A DNA stretch of 64,000 nucleotides from Vibrio hepatarius (GTDB lineage: Bacteria; Pseudomonadota; Gammaproteobacteria; Enterobacterales; Vibrionaceae), in assembly GCF_011806575.1 (NCBI RefSeq), contig NZ_JAATOO010000003.1:185508-249507 (forward strand), in the 5' to 3' direction. A program made the position numbers and the translations under genes. Positions 28,232-36,657 of the stretch are shown here, piece after piece; within the stretch, counting starts at the first letter, position 1; each line of letters starts with the position of its first letter. A model generated the notes under the pieces. That model saw only the letters and a list, made by a program, of their open reading frames with translations, was not told the origin of the DNA and did no database searches.

Positions 28232-28545
28232 ATCGAACTCCCGTTAATAAAAAATATACAATAGCCACACAGCCTGACCACCTTACGGCACGCGCAGCAA
28301 GGTGGTAGTTTCAGAGAAACTATTTGCATTCAAATAAATAGTAATTCCAGACTTGCTGGATCATACAAAGTATAGTGTATATAACATCGCTGATTAGTGA
28401 GTTTCGATTGTCATGTATATTTAAGGGAATTGTAATTTATTGTCTTAAGTTATAAAACCAAATGCAGAGCTTAAACTATAGTTTAATTAACGAGAACTAA
28501 TATATAACTTGTAAGTTTTAAATTCGTAAAATTCAGTTAAGTTGT
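28232..28545. promoter_or_regulatory. Region between algL and the PL7 lyase gene
   Basis: About 314 bases, AT-rich, likely to hold a separate promoter for the lyase. An inverted repeat ACCACCTT-N14-AAGGTGGT is at 28277-28306, in what would be the leader. The 16-bp palindrome is listed separately. Confidence 0.5.
28471..28486. promoter_or_regulatory. Perfect 16-bp palindrome upstream of the PL7 lyase gene
   Basis: TTAAACTATAGTTTAA is perfectly symmetric, about 240 bases before the lyase start and 60 bases after the algL stop. It is a candidate operator of unknown regulator. Confidence 0.45.
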
Positions 28546-29607
28546 TTACATATATACCAATTCTAAATTTCCACCTAAACGACTGGACGACAATGGTCTT
28601 GCTTTATCAATGAGTTTTATCATACTTATGTCCTCATTGACCAAAGTACGATAGATGGCTAACCACGCCATTCGCCCAGAAGAAAAAAGATCGTAATCGA
28701 TTTGCGTATGACCTGTTTTTTCCTTAAAGAGGTTGGACTCTTGAGTGCTTTGAATCACCACCGAGTAAAGCCTTTCCAGTGCACCATCATTGGTTGTTAA
28801 TGGTTCATCACCATTTGCGCGCATAAACGCTGCCACACCCACTAACGGTGTTAGCGCGTAGTTGTGATACATAGCAGCTCGGGTTTGACGGCGCAGCTCA
28901 TTGGCCAAAAAGCCCTGTTGATCCACTTGCCCCATCGCAGTGATATAGACAGATTTAGCCCAGAGATAAAAATCGTCTCTATTCAATAAACCCGCTGTCG
29001 CCATCACGCTCCACGCAGCCCAATAATCGTGATTATTAACCTTATTTAATGGCCGCCCTGAATAATCAACAATGACTTTTTTAGCCATACTTTCAAGCCA
29101 AAGTTTTACTTCTAAATATTTATTATGATGATATTCATTTAAAAAAGTGTTTATTTTCAATAAACTTGATGACATTGCAGACAATGTCCATTTTCGCACT
29201 GCGATGCCTGTTTTATTTTCAGTGTCATCTAGTAAGCTGCTGTTATTCTTCCAATCCATTAACGCATTTATAATGCAATCAGTTCCAACTAGAATATTAC
29301 CTCTAATTAAAATATCATCAGTTTTCTTTGCGATAAATAATTGTAAATCTCGAGTCGCTTTAGTACTTTCTTTATACGCTTTCTCTGCTTGTTTATTTAC
29401 CGTATCACGCGCTTTATCACTGCCTTGATAACGGCTAGCAAACGCCAATTCTTCGGTATAAGGTTTGGGATACTCGCAAGGCTCTTGTCTTGTTTGGGTA
29501 TAACTCAAGGAGTCTTGAACCTGTTGGTACCCTTTAGGTATCGCAACATTAGCATGACCAGATAGACACACGCCCAGCAGCAGCACGGCTAAAACAACGC
29601 GATACAC
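28546..29607 (-). CDS. algL: Periplasmic alginate lyase AlgL (PL5)
   Basis: A GTG at 29607, one base after the algX stop and 8 bases after GAGAGG, gives 353 residues; the longer frame to 29688 only overlaps algX. A signal peptide (VVLAVLLLGVCLSGHA) precedes the PL5 toroid. Catalytic segments are intact: NNHDYWAAWSVMATA and AAMYHNYALTP, with the Arg, His, Tyr and Asn positions kept. AlgL clears alginate that is misdirected into the periplasm. Unlike the neighbouring AlgG and AlgX, it looks active. Confidence 0.93.
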   Translation of the reverse strand: MYRVVLAVLLLGVCLSGHANVAIPKGYQQVQDSLSYTQTRQEPCEYPKPYTEELAFASRYQGSDKARDTVNKQAEKAYKESTKATRDLQLFIAKKTDDILIRGNILVGTDCIINALMDWKNNSSLLDDTENKTGIAVRKWTLSAMSSSLLKINTFLNEYHHNKYLEVKLWLESMAKKVIVDYSGRPLNKVNNHDYWAAWSVMATAGLLNRDDFYLWAKSVYITAMGQVDQQGFLANELRRQTRAAMYHNYALTPLVGVAAFMRANGDEPLTTNDGALERLYSVVIQSTQESNLFKEKTGHTQIDYDLFSSGRMAWLAIYRTLVNEDISMIKLIDKARPLSSSRLGGNLELVYM

Positions 29608-29608
29608 G

Positions 29609-30982
29609 CTAACGACCTCTCGAACAAACTTTGATCGACATCTGAGCCTGACGATGCGCGCGCTTAAAACGAGCCGCAGATTGACCATTCACTTGTGTGA
29701 GCTCCAATGCAATCAAATGCCCCGAGGGAGAGAGTAAATTTCCAGAAAGTTCGAAGATGAACTGACTGCTACCGTTGAGGCTTTGACTGTGTTGTAGTGA
29801 TGATCTGCGCACTTGCCCGTCTGAATACCATGCCTTAAACCTGATCTCATCAACCTCGGGGTCAGCAATGCTAAGCTCTAGAATCAAACTTCGCAATGAC
29901 TTGGATTCCACACTATTACCAAGATATGCCGAGATGCTCCCTGTGTTGTAGTCGTACTGGTTAAATGTAGTGCGCGCAACGGTTCGTTTATTACTGCAAC
30001 CGCCATCCAGCATGGGCGTTAGCTGAGCAAACGTTTTATCGTCATCGAGTGGATAATAAGGCGGCACTTCCCACACGATCACTTTGGGCGTTGAATCAGT
30101 CATTGCTTCGCTTTTTAAATACGCAGACCACCCCCCCAATAATCCGCCACTCACTTGAGTGAAATCTTCGACAGGGGCGTTGAGTTCATTCTTTAGAAAG
30201 CCGATAAAGTTCAAATCCGGTAAAGCGGTAAATCCACCGCCAACTAACACCACTTGAGCCGATTTGTCGCCCGTATCATTAGATAGCGCTTCATAGCCAT
30301 AGCCTTGCACGTATTCCGGTGCGTACTGCTGCTTACAAAGTTGTTTAATCGCCCCCGCAATACTGTTGGTTCCCGAATAACGACCATGCTTGGTAATCAC
30401 CACTTCAGAATGAAGACTTGGATCTAAGCTAAAAGAGTTTCTAATTGCCTTTGCCACCTCAAATGCGACCGCTCTTGAGCCATCTGGCGTCCAGTGAATG
30501 TCGCGTTTGAAATAAAGCGGACGCTCAGCGTTCGACGCGTCCAACAAGTCTTCGAAATGGGGAGTAATCACCCCTACTTCTCGTAGTTTTTTCAACTTCG
30601 CCAGATAGGAATATTTGGCGGCTTCAGCGTTGAAATCGCTATCCTTAGCATCGCTCGAATTGATAAGACCTCTAGTTGGATAGTACATCACAACTAGTGT
30701 AATACCACGGCGGCTTAACGCATCGTTAAAACGCGCCAAGCCTCGATAGCGTCTGGTATGTCTGAAATCTTCAAGAAAATCCGTCTTGGAGCGATACACC
30801 CAACCATGACTGCCCGCGACTAAATATTTGAACGAACTAAGTTCCGAAGTTCGATAATTCGCTGGATCTTTGGCGGCTTTACACAACGTCGCGACAGGTT
30901 CAATTTGGTACGGTTGCTCCTCTAAAGCTGACGCGCCAGCAGACATGATAGACAAAGCGAGCGACACTAACATTCCACGCAT
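29609..30982 (-). CDS. algX: AlgX-like alginate scaffold protein with missing nucleophile
   Basis: A 457-residue homologue of AlgX (474 in P. aeruginosa): signal peptide, SGNH-like domain, then a C-terminal carbohydrate-binding domain (about residues 325-455). Pseudomonas AlgX O-acetylates mannuronate with a Ser-His-Asp triad. Here Asp161 and His163 are present (RDIHWTPDG), but the nucleophile motif that normally reads GTS reads GGG (248-250, within LVGGGFTALP). The Ser is Gly250. No algI, algJ or algF is nearby. Inference: a structural subunit that binds polymer without acetylating it. Confidence 0.9.
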   Translation of the reverse strand: MRGMLVSLALSIMSAGASALEEQPYQIEPVATLCKAAKDPANYRTSELSSFKYLVAGSHGWVYRSKTDFLEDFRHTRRYRGLARFNDALSRRGITLVVMYYPTRGLINSSDAKDSDFNAEAAKYSYLAKLKKLREVGVITPHFEDLLDASNAERPLYFKRDIHWTPDGSRAVAFEVAKAIRNSFSLDPSLHSEVVITKHGRYSGTNSIAGAIKQLCKQQYAPEYVQGYGYEALSNDTGDKSAQVVLVGGGFTALPDLNFIGFLKNELNAPVEDFTQVSGGLLGGWSAYLKSEAMTDSTPKVIVWEVPPYYPLDDDKTFAQLTPMLDGGCSNKRTVARTTFNQYDYNTGSISAYLGNSVESKSLRSLILELSIADPEVDEIRFKAWYSDGQVRRSSLQHSQSLNGSSQFIFELSGNLLSPSGHLIALELTQVNGQSAARFKRAHRQAQMSIKVCSRGR

Positions 30983-30983
30983 A

Positions 30984-32579
30984 TCATTGTGCTCCTTGTC
31001 TAGCCGTACTGACTTTGCTCAACGACACAGCCAGCTTCTCCACTAACATTGCTTTAACGATTTGATTGTGAAAGTCTTCAATGTCACCACCAAAGCCGAG
31101 TCGCAGAGCACTGGCGCCGTTGCCTTCTAATTTTAAGTCAAACAGAGAGATGAACTCGCTACTTTTCGAGTACACGGAGCCAGTGTGGTTGTTAGCAATC
31201 ACCCCCCCATGCACGTATCCAGAGGACTTGCTTTGGCTTGTAACGTCTAATGAGTCACCATCGCTTGGTAAGCTTGCTAACGGCTCTGTATCAAAAAAAA
31301 CACCATATTTGTTGTTCGACAGGATGTAATTATCGACCAAAGAGATTTGCTCGCTATTGCGCACTCTAATGCCGTGCGAGTCGTTGCCATACACTTTATT
31401 GTTGGCGATCTCATTAGAGTTAGACTCATACACCGTAATGCCGTCACCACCATTTTTGTACACCATATTATTGTAGAGATAATTGTTTTCAGACTGGTTA
31501 TCTAACGCAATTCCGGAGCGGCTGTTTTCATGGCTGGCGTTATTAAACACAAAGCTTTTGCTGTGTTTATTGGATATAACAATACCGTGCTTTTCTTTGG
31601 TTCCCATCACGTCATTATTGGCAACGATCAGACGCTCTGCCACGTTTTGCGGGGCGAGACCATTAACAATATTGTCTTTATAGTGGTTATTTTGTAGCAC
31701 AACTTGGCTCGCTTTATCACAATAAAAACCGTAGTAGTCATCTTCAAATGTAGAGTCAACAATCCAGCTGCTGCCCAGTTTATTGAAGTCAAAGTCTTTG
31801 CGCTGAAATAACTTGTCGTTAGGCTCCACTTTATAGCTGGTTAAAGTGACACCGAAACTTTTGGATTCAGAATAACCTAGGTTGGAGAGTTTGGACTCAG
31901 CTATGTATAGCTTGCTTCCCCCCCAACTGATAACAAATGGGCGGTATGCCTTGGCAGATTGGTATGTCGCGGCAGTACCCTGTTGTTCTCTCCATCCTAA
32001 GACGTTTGACTGAGTAATGTAGAGCGCACCACCATTTGAAATAAACGCACCTTTTTCTTCTGATAATTTCAGCGTTTTTCCATCAATAATTAACGCTGCA
32101 CCAATGCTTACCACGATTGGCAACTTAGATAGATATATTGAATCTGTCTGTTTCACCACATGACGCGGAAACGCTGTGTGCAAATCTTCCAACTCCGCAG
32201 TGCCGTCCGCGATGGTAATACTTTTAGGGATGCTGTTTTGCATTTGCGCAAACTGCCAAAAATTCTCGCCAGCGTAGAGCCAGCGTACTTCCACTTGACC
32301 TAACAAGTTGGCACGAGTGATTTTGGCTTTGGGTTTTGTCCGCGCTAAGACAACTTGTTGATGGATACCTGCCGCGCTGTAAACGGACATATCAGGTAGG
32401 CTTAGATCACTACGTTGCTGAGGGGCTTCACGAGTGACCATTTCCAACGTCATGTCACTAGACAACACATAACTTGGAGCAAGTAAGAAGATGAATAACA
32501 GCATGCGCAGAGCACTCATGACTCTATGACATACATATCGTCTTGAGTGGACTTGGCTGATTGTGGTTTCTTTATTCAT
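30984..32579 (-). CDS. algG: AlgG-like periplasmic beta-helix protein with degenerate epimerase site
   Basis: A 531-residue homologue of the AlgG mannuronan C5-epimerase: N-terminal signal anchor, then a right-handed beta-helix. Conserved AlgG stretches include KHGIVIS, GDGITVYES and HGIRVRNS. At the catalytic motif, where AlgG reads DPHDR, this protein reads APQNV (309-313). The Arg that neutralises the substrate acid, 26 residues after the His, is Asn337. All three motif changes are single-base codon differences from GAC-CCG-CAC-GAC. It is probably not an epimerase and may remain as the scaffold part of AlgK-AlgX-AlgG. The frame is intact, so it is not a pseudogene. Confidence 0.9.
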   Translation of the reverse strand: MNKETTISQVHSRRYVCHRVMSALRMLLFIFLLAPSYVLSSDMTLEMVTREAPQQRSDLSLPDMSVYSAAGIHQQVVLARTKPKAKITRANLLGQVEVRWLYAGENFWQFAQMQNSIPKSITIADGTAELEDLHTAFPRHVVKQTDSIYLSKLPIVVSIGAALIIDGKTLKLSEEKGAFISNGGALYITQSNVLGWREQQGTAATYQSAKAYRPFVISWGGSKLYIAESKLSNLGYSESKSFGVTLTSYKVEPNDKLFQRKDFDFNKLGSSWIVDSTFEDDYYGFYCDKASQVVLQNNHYKDNIVNGLAPQNVAERLIVANNDVMGTKEKHGIVISNKHSKSFVFNNASHENSRSGIALDNQSENNYLYNNMVYKNGGDGITVYESNSNEIANNKVYGNDSHGIRVRNSEQISLVDNYILSNNKYGVFFDTEPLASLPSDGDSLDVTSQSKSSGYVHGGVIANNHTGSVYSKSSEFISLFDLKLEGNGASALRLGFGGDIEDFHNQIVKAMLVEKLAVSLSKVSTARQGAQ

Positions 32580-32597
32580 CGCTCACCTCGTCAGCGC

Positions 32598-33956
32598 TTA
32601 CATCAGCGCCAAACTCCATCGGACTTCGCGTCTTTCGATTTCTAACAGTCGCTCAGAAATGGCTTTTGCTCGTTGTAGGTCTGATTCGTTTATCCAGCTT
32701 TCTATAGTCTCTCGTTGTTGTTGATCCTTAAACTCCGCAAATTCCAATGCCATATTGGAGAAAATCCAAACGTAGCTGTAGTTGGGCGTGATGCCCGCGG
32801 TGTCATAAAACGCTTTTGCCAACTCAATGTAACTTTGGCCATCACCACCACGAGCCGACTCTAACAGCAGGTCTATGCCATCTTGCATTTTCTCTTCGCC
32901 GAGCTTGGCTGACAGGTAAAGCAGGCCCAAATTGTGCTGTGCGCGCGGGTCTTCGAGCACTAGCTTAAGGTAGCTTTCTGCGCGTTCTGGGTCCTCTGGT
33001 ACTCGATCGCCCCTCATATACAACAGCCCTAGCATCAAAGTCGCTTCTTGGTTTCCTTCAGCCGCACGCGCGGTTAAACCGGAAATCAGTTCTTGCTCTG
33101 ACATCAATACTTCTTCTTTCATTTCATAGCGCGCCGCAAACAAAAACAGTTTGTCTGAGCTGACACCAACACCCGCTAGCCGCATCCCTTTCGCCAAATA
33201 GCTGCCACCATAGCTATAATCCATCAGTGTACGACTGCACCGGGCAACCCCGTCTTCGGTGATAAAGCCACGTTGGTAATCTGCAGTAATTTGTTCAATA
33301 CGCTCATCTATCGCATTAATGTTCTGGGCTTGCTTGGCTAACTTGAGATAAAGCTGATGGCAGGTTGCTCGGTCGCTGGTGTCTTCTTGCGAGCCTCGCT
33401 TAGCACAGAGCAAATCGATATCTGCTGTGTAAACACTTGGATCAGCGACTAGATTCAGATACATCAGCGCATCTTGCCGCTCTTCTTTCTTCCAACTGGT
33501 TTTCCAATCGTCATAAAAGCGTTCTAGCGAACTCATATCGTATTGCTGTGGATGCCATCCATAGAATTTGACCAACTCGTCCGCTACATCCAGATGCAAC
33601 GTTTGTCGACTCCATAAGGCGCTATAAGCGGACTGGATGTAACTCGGATGCTTACGACTCACGTCGGCAATCCATTTAACGTACTGACGCGCGTAGTCTG
33701 CGTTAGACGTGTCTTGGTCAAGTTGTTGATAATACTGGCGTGCAAGCTGCTGTTTTTTTAGGTCTTCACTGTTGGTGTAGAGGCGCGCTAAAAAAGCGGT
33801 TGCTTTCAAATACCCAGCATCACTCATCGCTACCAAACTCTGCTCGGCTTGTTCACTACGCTGCTGCTGTTCAAACAGGCGCGCAAACTCAACATCTTGA
33901 GTGGATTGGCACCCAACAGCGAGTAACACAAAGAATATGACTCCCAGTCGCTTCAT
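32598..33956 (-). CDS. algK: AlgK-like TPR/Sel1 lipoprotein of the alginate export complex
   Basis: The 452-residue protein from the ATG at 33956 has a lipobox LAVGC near residue 16 and helical Sel1/TPR-like repeats, clearest at LMLGLLYMRGDRVPEDPERAESYL and the following AQHNLGLLYLSA. In Pseudomonas, AlgK bridges the outer-membrane porin AlgE to the periplasmic AlgG-AlgX assembly. Here the next gene is algG after an 18-base gap, so the algE position is empty. A GTG directly after the alg44 stop (33965) is an alternative start. Confidence 0.88.
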   Translation of the reverse strand: MKRLGVIFFVLLAVGCQSTQDVEFARLFEQQQRSEQAEQSLVAMSDAGYLKATAFLARLYTNSEDLKKQQLARQYYQQLDQDTSNADYARQYVKWIADVSRKHPSYIQSAYSALWSRQTLHLDVADELVKFYGWHPQQYDMSSLERFYDDWKTSWKKEERQDALMYLNLVADPSVYTADIDLLCAKRGSQEDTSDRATCHQLYLKLAKQAQNINAIDERIEQITADYQRGFITEDGVARCSRTLMDYSYGGSYLAKGMRLAGVGVSSDKLFLFAARYEMKEEVLMSEQELISGLTARAAEGNQEATLMLGLLYMRGDRVPEDPERAESYLKLVLEDPRAQHNLGLLYLSAKLGEEKMQDGIDLLLESARGGDGQSYIELAKAFYDTAGITPNYSYVWIFSNMALEFAEFKDQQQRETIESWINESDLQRAKAISERLLEIERREVRWSLALM

Positions 33957-33965
33957 AGCTGGCAC

Positions 33966-35141
33966 CTACTCGATGGTTGTTCCAAACTCTTTAGCGATAG
34001 CGCTGAAATCTACATCGCTGTAACTAAAAAACTCACCGATTGAGACATTAACCGGGCGCGCAATGCTACCAATACCGAGTGGCTGCTGCGGCACAATCGT
34101 TGCGATGATGGAATCCGGTCGTTTGTCGTTATCAGAGACCACCACGTTGGTTATCAAACCGGTATAGCGACTTTTATCGCCGGGAATAGTAATGTGCACG
34201 ATCGAGTTTTGAGTGATGTGTTCAGCATCTTTAAAACTGAAATAGGCCGTCACATACGGCTGAGCATCTAGCGCCGCCACTTGAAAAAGTAAATCGCCCT
34301 GTTTTGCGAATTCACGGTCACTCTTAAGTGAAGTCACAATACGGCAGTTACACGGGCTTTTGACTAAGCTGTTTAACTCAGGTGGCAAGATATCTTTCAG
34401 TTGCTCGCTGGTAAAATCAGCTTTATTGATAGTGCTCATAACCTCATAAACGGATGAGGTAATCACCGCCAAAGGAATCCCCCTTTCGACTGGTTGTGCT
34501 ACGTCTACTAACAGTTCGTAATATCCATTGGTGGGAGAAAGTACTGGTTCTTTATCGATATCAATCATCGCTGAAACAGATTTGACCACAAAATAGTGTT
34601 GGTAAAGGTTCAAAGCGACGTAACTAAATGCCAGCAAACCAATGCAAGCCACACAGGCCGTCAATACCAATGCTTTTAGTTTTTTTAACCCAGACAAAGC
34701 ACCTGAACCATTCTGCTTGCGCTCTTTGACGAAATTATCGCGACTTAACGTCGCCAATACGTCAGCACTGGTGGTCAAGTCGCCCGCCAAAAACTTACTG
34801 ATTAACATACGCAGTAGCGACGCTTTCTCTTGGTCTAATGAGCTAAATTCACAACCTGCCTTTTTGCTCTCGTTATTGAAGTATTTAACAATAAACTCAA
34901 GCGGCAATCTCAGCTCAATCGAATTGATCTTCACCAACAGCTCGCCTTTGTATACGCGGTCTGTAGCGAGCTGACCGCTGGATGCTTCAATCGAAAACCC
35001 GCTCGCTGACACATCGAGCACGCTAAGTAGGAGCTGCGCGCCATCTTGGTTCTTCACCACCAATTTCGCCGGCAGTTTAACCCGCGCATGTCGGCGCTGC
35101 GCTTCGGTTTCATGGACTAAATTCACTTTTGCCGTTGACAT
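33966..35141 (-). CDS. alg44: Alg44, c-di-GMP receptor and inner-membrane co-polymerase
   Basis: A 391-residue protein. The N-terminal PilZ domain has RxxxR at Arg16 and Arg20 (QRRHARVKLP) and DxSxxG at Asp43 (LDVSASG), the residues that bind c-di-GMP. One membrane helix follows (about residues 160-185, LVLTACVACIGLLAFSYVAL), then a periplasmic adaptor-like domain. Binding of c-di-GMP activates alginate polymerisation by Alg8. The start at 35141 follows AGGGG. The intact PilZ site says the system is still under c-di-GMP control. Confidence 0.93.
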   Translation of the reverse strand: MSTAKVNLVHETEAQRRHARVKLPAKLVVKNQDGAQLLLSVLDVSASGFSIEASSGQLATDRVYKGELLVKINSIELRLPLEFIVKYFNNESKKAGCEFSSLDQEKASLLRMLISKFLAGDLTTSADVLATLSRDNFVKERKQNGSGALSGLKKLKALVLTACVACIGLLAFSYVALNLYQHYFVVKSVSAMIDIDKEPVLSPTNGYYELLVDVAQPVERGIPLAVITSSVYEVMSTINKADFTSEQLKDILPPELNSLVKSPCNCRIVTSLKSDREFAKQGDLLFQVAALDAQPYVTAYFSFKDAEHITQNSIVHITIPGDKSRYTGLITNVVVSDNDKRPDSIIATIVPQQPLGIGSIARPVNVSIGEFFSYSDVDFSAIAKEFGTTIE

Positions 35142-35168
35142 AACCAACCCCTACTTTTTCACCCTTTC

Positions 35169-36650
35169 CTAGACGATATGCAATAACACTGCAGTAAATA
35201 TTGAAACCGCTGAAAAAGTCATAATGTAAGTGGATACCTTGTTGAACTTGACTTGGAACGAGCCGTCATGGGCTTCGAGTTTGGTTTTTTGCCTCGTCCA
35301 AGACTGCCTATCCAAGCGGTAAACCACGTATATCTTCAATATAGACCCGACTATCTGATTGAAATACAGCATCAAAGGAAAAGCTGGGCTGATTCTATGC
35401 CCTGAGACAAGCAACATAACGGTGACTACCGTTCGCGTTATCGAAATCCACAGAAAATAGATAACCAGATAAATTGGCGAGTACTTCGCAGCCGCAACAA
35501 TGGATGCAGACAAACCGAGAATACTGGTCCACATCGAGATGCGCTGATCCCACAATACGTAATACGTCATCGGTCCTAAGCGTTTCAAACCCAGCTTGGT
35601 TGCCCGAGAGTTTTGTCGCAGTGAGTTACCATACCATCTAAACATTAACTGCCTTGTGGCGCGAAAGAAGCGCTTGTCTGGCGGGTGCTCTACGGTGTTG
35701 ATCAATGCGTCTGGAACGTAATAGGTATCCCACCCTTGTCTCATCAAAGAAAACCAACTGGATTTATCATCACCAGTTAAAAAGCGAAATTTGCCCAAAC
35801 GCCAATGGTCTAGATTGTCACTTTCCACATCTTCAATAAACTCTGGTTGGGTGACCACTTCAGCACGAAACATCGACATACGGCCAGTGAGCGTCAACAC
35901 TCTTTTTGATAACGCCATAGAACACATATTGAGGTGACGTTGAGCAAAACGTACTTTGTGCCACTGGCTCATCCAATAGTTTCCCAGCACTTCGCAAAAC
36001 TCGTTGGTTGTCAGCGCTCCGATATTTCTATACAGCGAAAAATAGGGAACGCAGTTCTTTACTACGTCCTTTTCAAGTACAGTGTCGCCATCAATGACCG
36101 CCACTAACGCCGTGCTGTCAGGCGTGTCTCTCGCGATGGTACGAAAGCCATGCGCCAAGCCATCACGCTTGCCAGTACCTGCAATCCTAACGATACGCAG
36201 TTTGATACTTTCATCCGGTTGAAGCTCTTGCCATAGCGCTCTAAAGATCAACTCGTCGCTTTCTTCCACAATCGAGGCAACCACCGTCGTTGGATACCCA
36301 CAACACATCGCTTCTTCAATAATCGATTTGTAGACTTTAGCGGTGGTAAGCGCATCGATACGAAAGCTGGTCACCATCAGATAAATGTGTGAAGGCGCCT
36401 GATACTCAAGCGCCCTAAGAGCTCGCTTCCTGTGGATTGGAAATACCACGTATAGAAACAGCACACCGCGGACAAAGTGAAGGATCACCACCCCGTAACG
36501 CCAGATACTCAATCCACCGATCAATAAGATGTAATCCGGATGGTCTAGCTGGAACACGGTTGGCGGCACAAGAAGAGCCAAACCACCAATCGCGGTCAAC
36601 AAAAAAATCCAACCAGTTACTTCTTTTAGAAACGAGGCAAGCCACCACAT
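35169..36650 (-). CDS. alg8: Alg8, mannuronan synthase (GT2 glycosyltransferase)
   Basis: A 493-residue inner-membrane family-2 processive glycosyltransferase that polymerises GDP-mannuronate. Membrane segments at both ends flank a cytosolic GT-A domain. It shows DGDT (Asp-x-Asp, nucleotide-sugar binding), TGDD (catalytic base region) and the [13 protein letters not shown] segment, the QxxRW-like acceptor motif. It is followed by alg44 after 27 bases and preceded by algD after 7 bases. Its partners are Alg44 and the periplasmic complex. Confidence 0.93.
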   Translation of the reverse strand: MWWLASFLKEVTGWIFLLTAIGGLALLVPPTVFQLDHPDYILLIGGLSIWRYGVVILHFVRGVLFLYVVFPIHRKRALRALEYQAPSHIYLMVTSFRIDALTTAKVYKSIIEEAMCCGYPTTVVASIVEESDELIFRALWQELQPDESIKLRIVRIAGTGKRDGLAHGFRTIARDTPDSTALVAVIDGDTVLEKDVVKNCVPYFSLYRNIGALTTNEFCEVLGNYWMSQWHKVRFAQRHLNMCSMALSKRVLTLTGRMSMFRAEVVTQPEFIEDVESDNLDHWRLGKFRFLTGDDKSSWFSLMRQGWDTYYVPDALINTVEHPPDKRFFRATRQLMFRWYGNSLRQNSRATKLGLKRLGPMTYYVLWDQRISMWTSILGLSASIVAAAKYSPIYLVIYFLWISITRTVVTVMLLVSGHRISPAFPLMLYFNQIVGSILKIYVVYRLDRQSWTRQKTKLEAHDGSFQVKFNKVSTYIMTFSAVSIFTAVLLHIV

Positions 36651-36657
36651 AGCGCTA

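Noticed and set aside
27870..28247. Pro/Ser/Glu-rich frame opposite the PL7 lyase linker
   Set aside because: It is the antisense reading of the low-complexity Asp/Gly/Ser linker; the lyase frame has clear PL7 motifs.
30984..32579. algG as a pseudogene
   Set aside because: The frame is full length, the fold is conserved and the operon is tightly packed; only catalytic positions changed, so I treat it as a pseudoenzyme.
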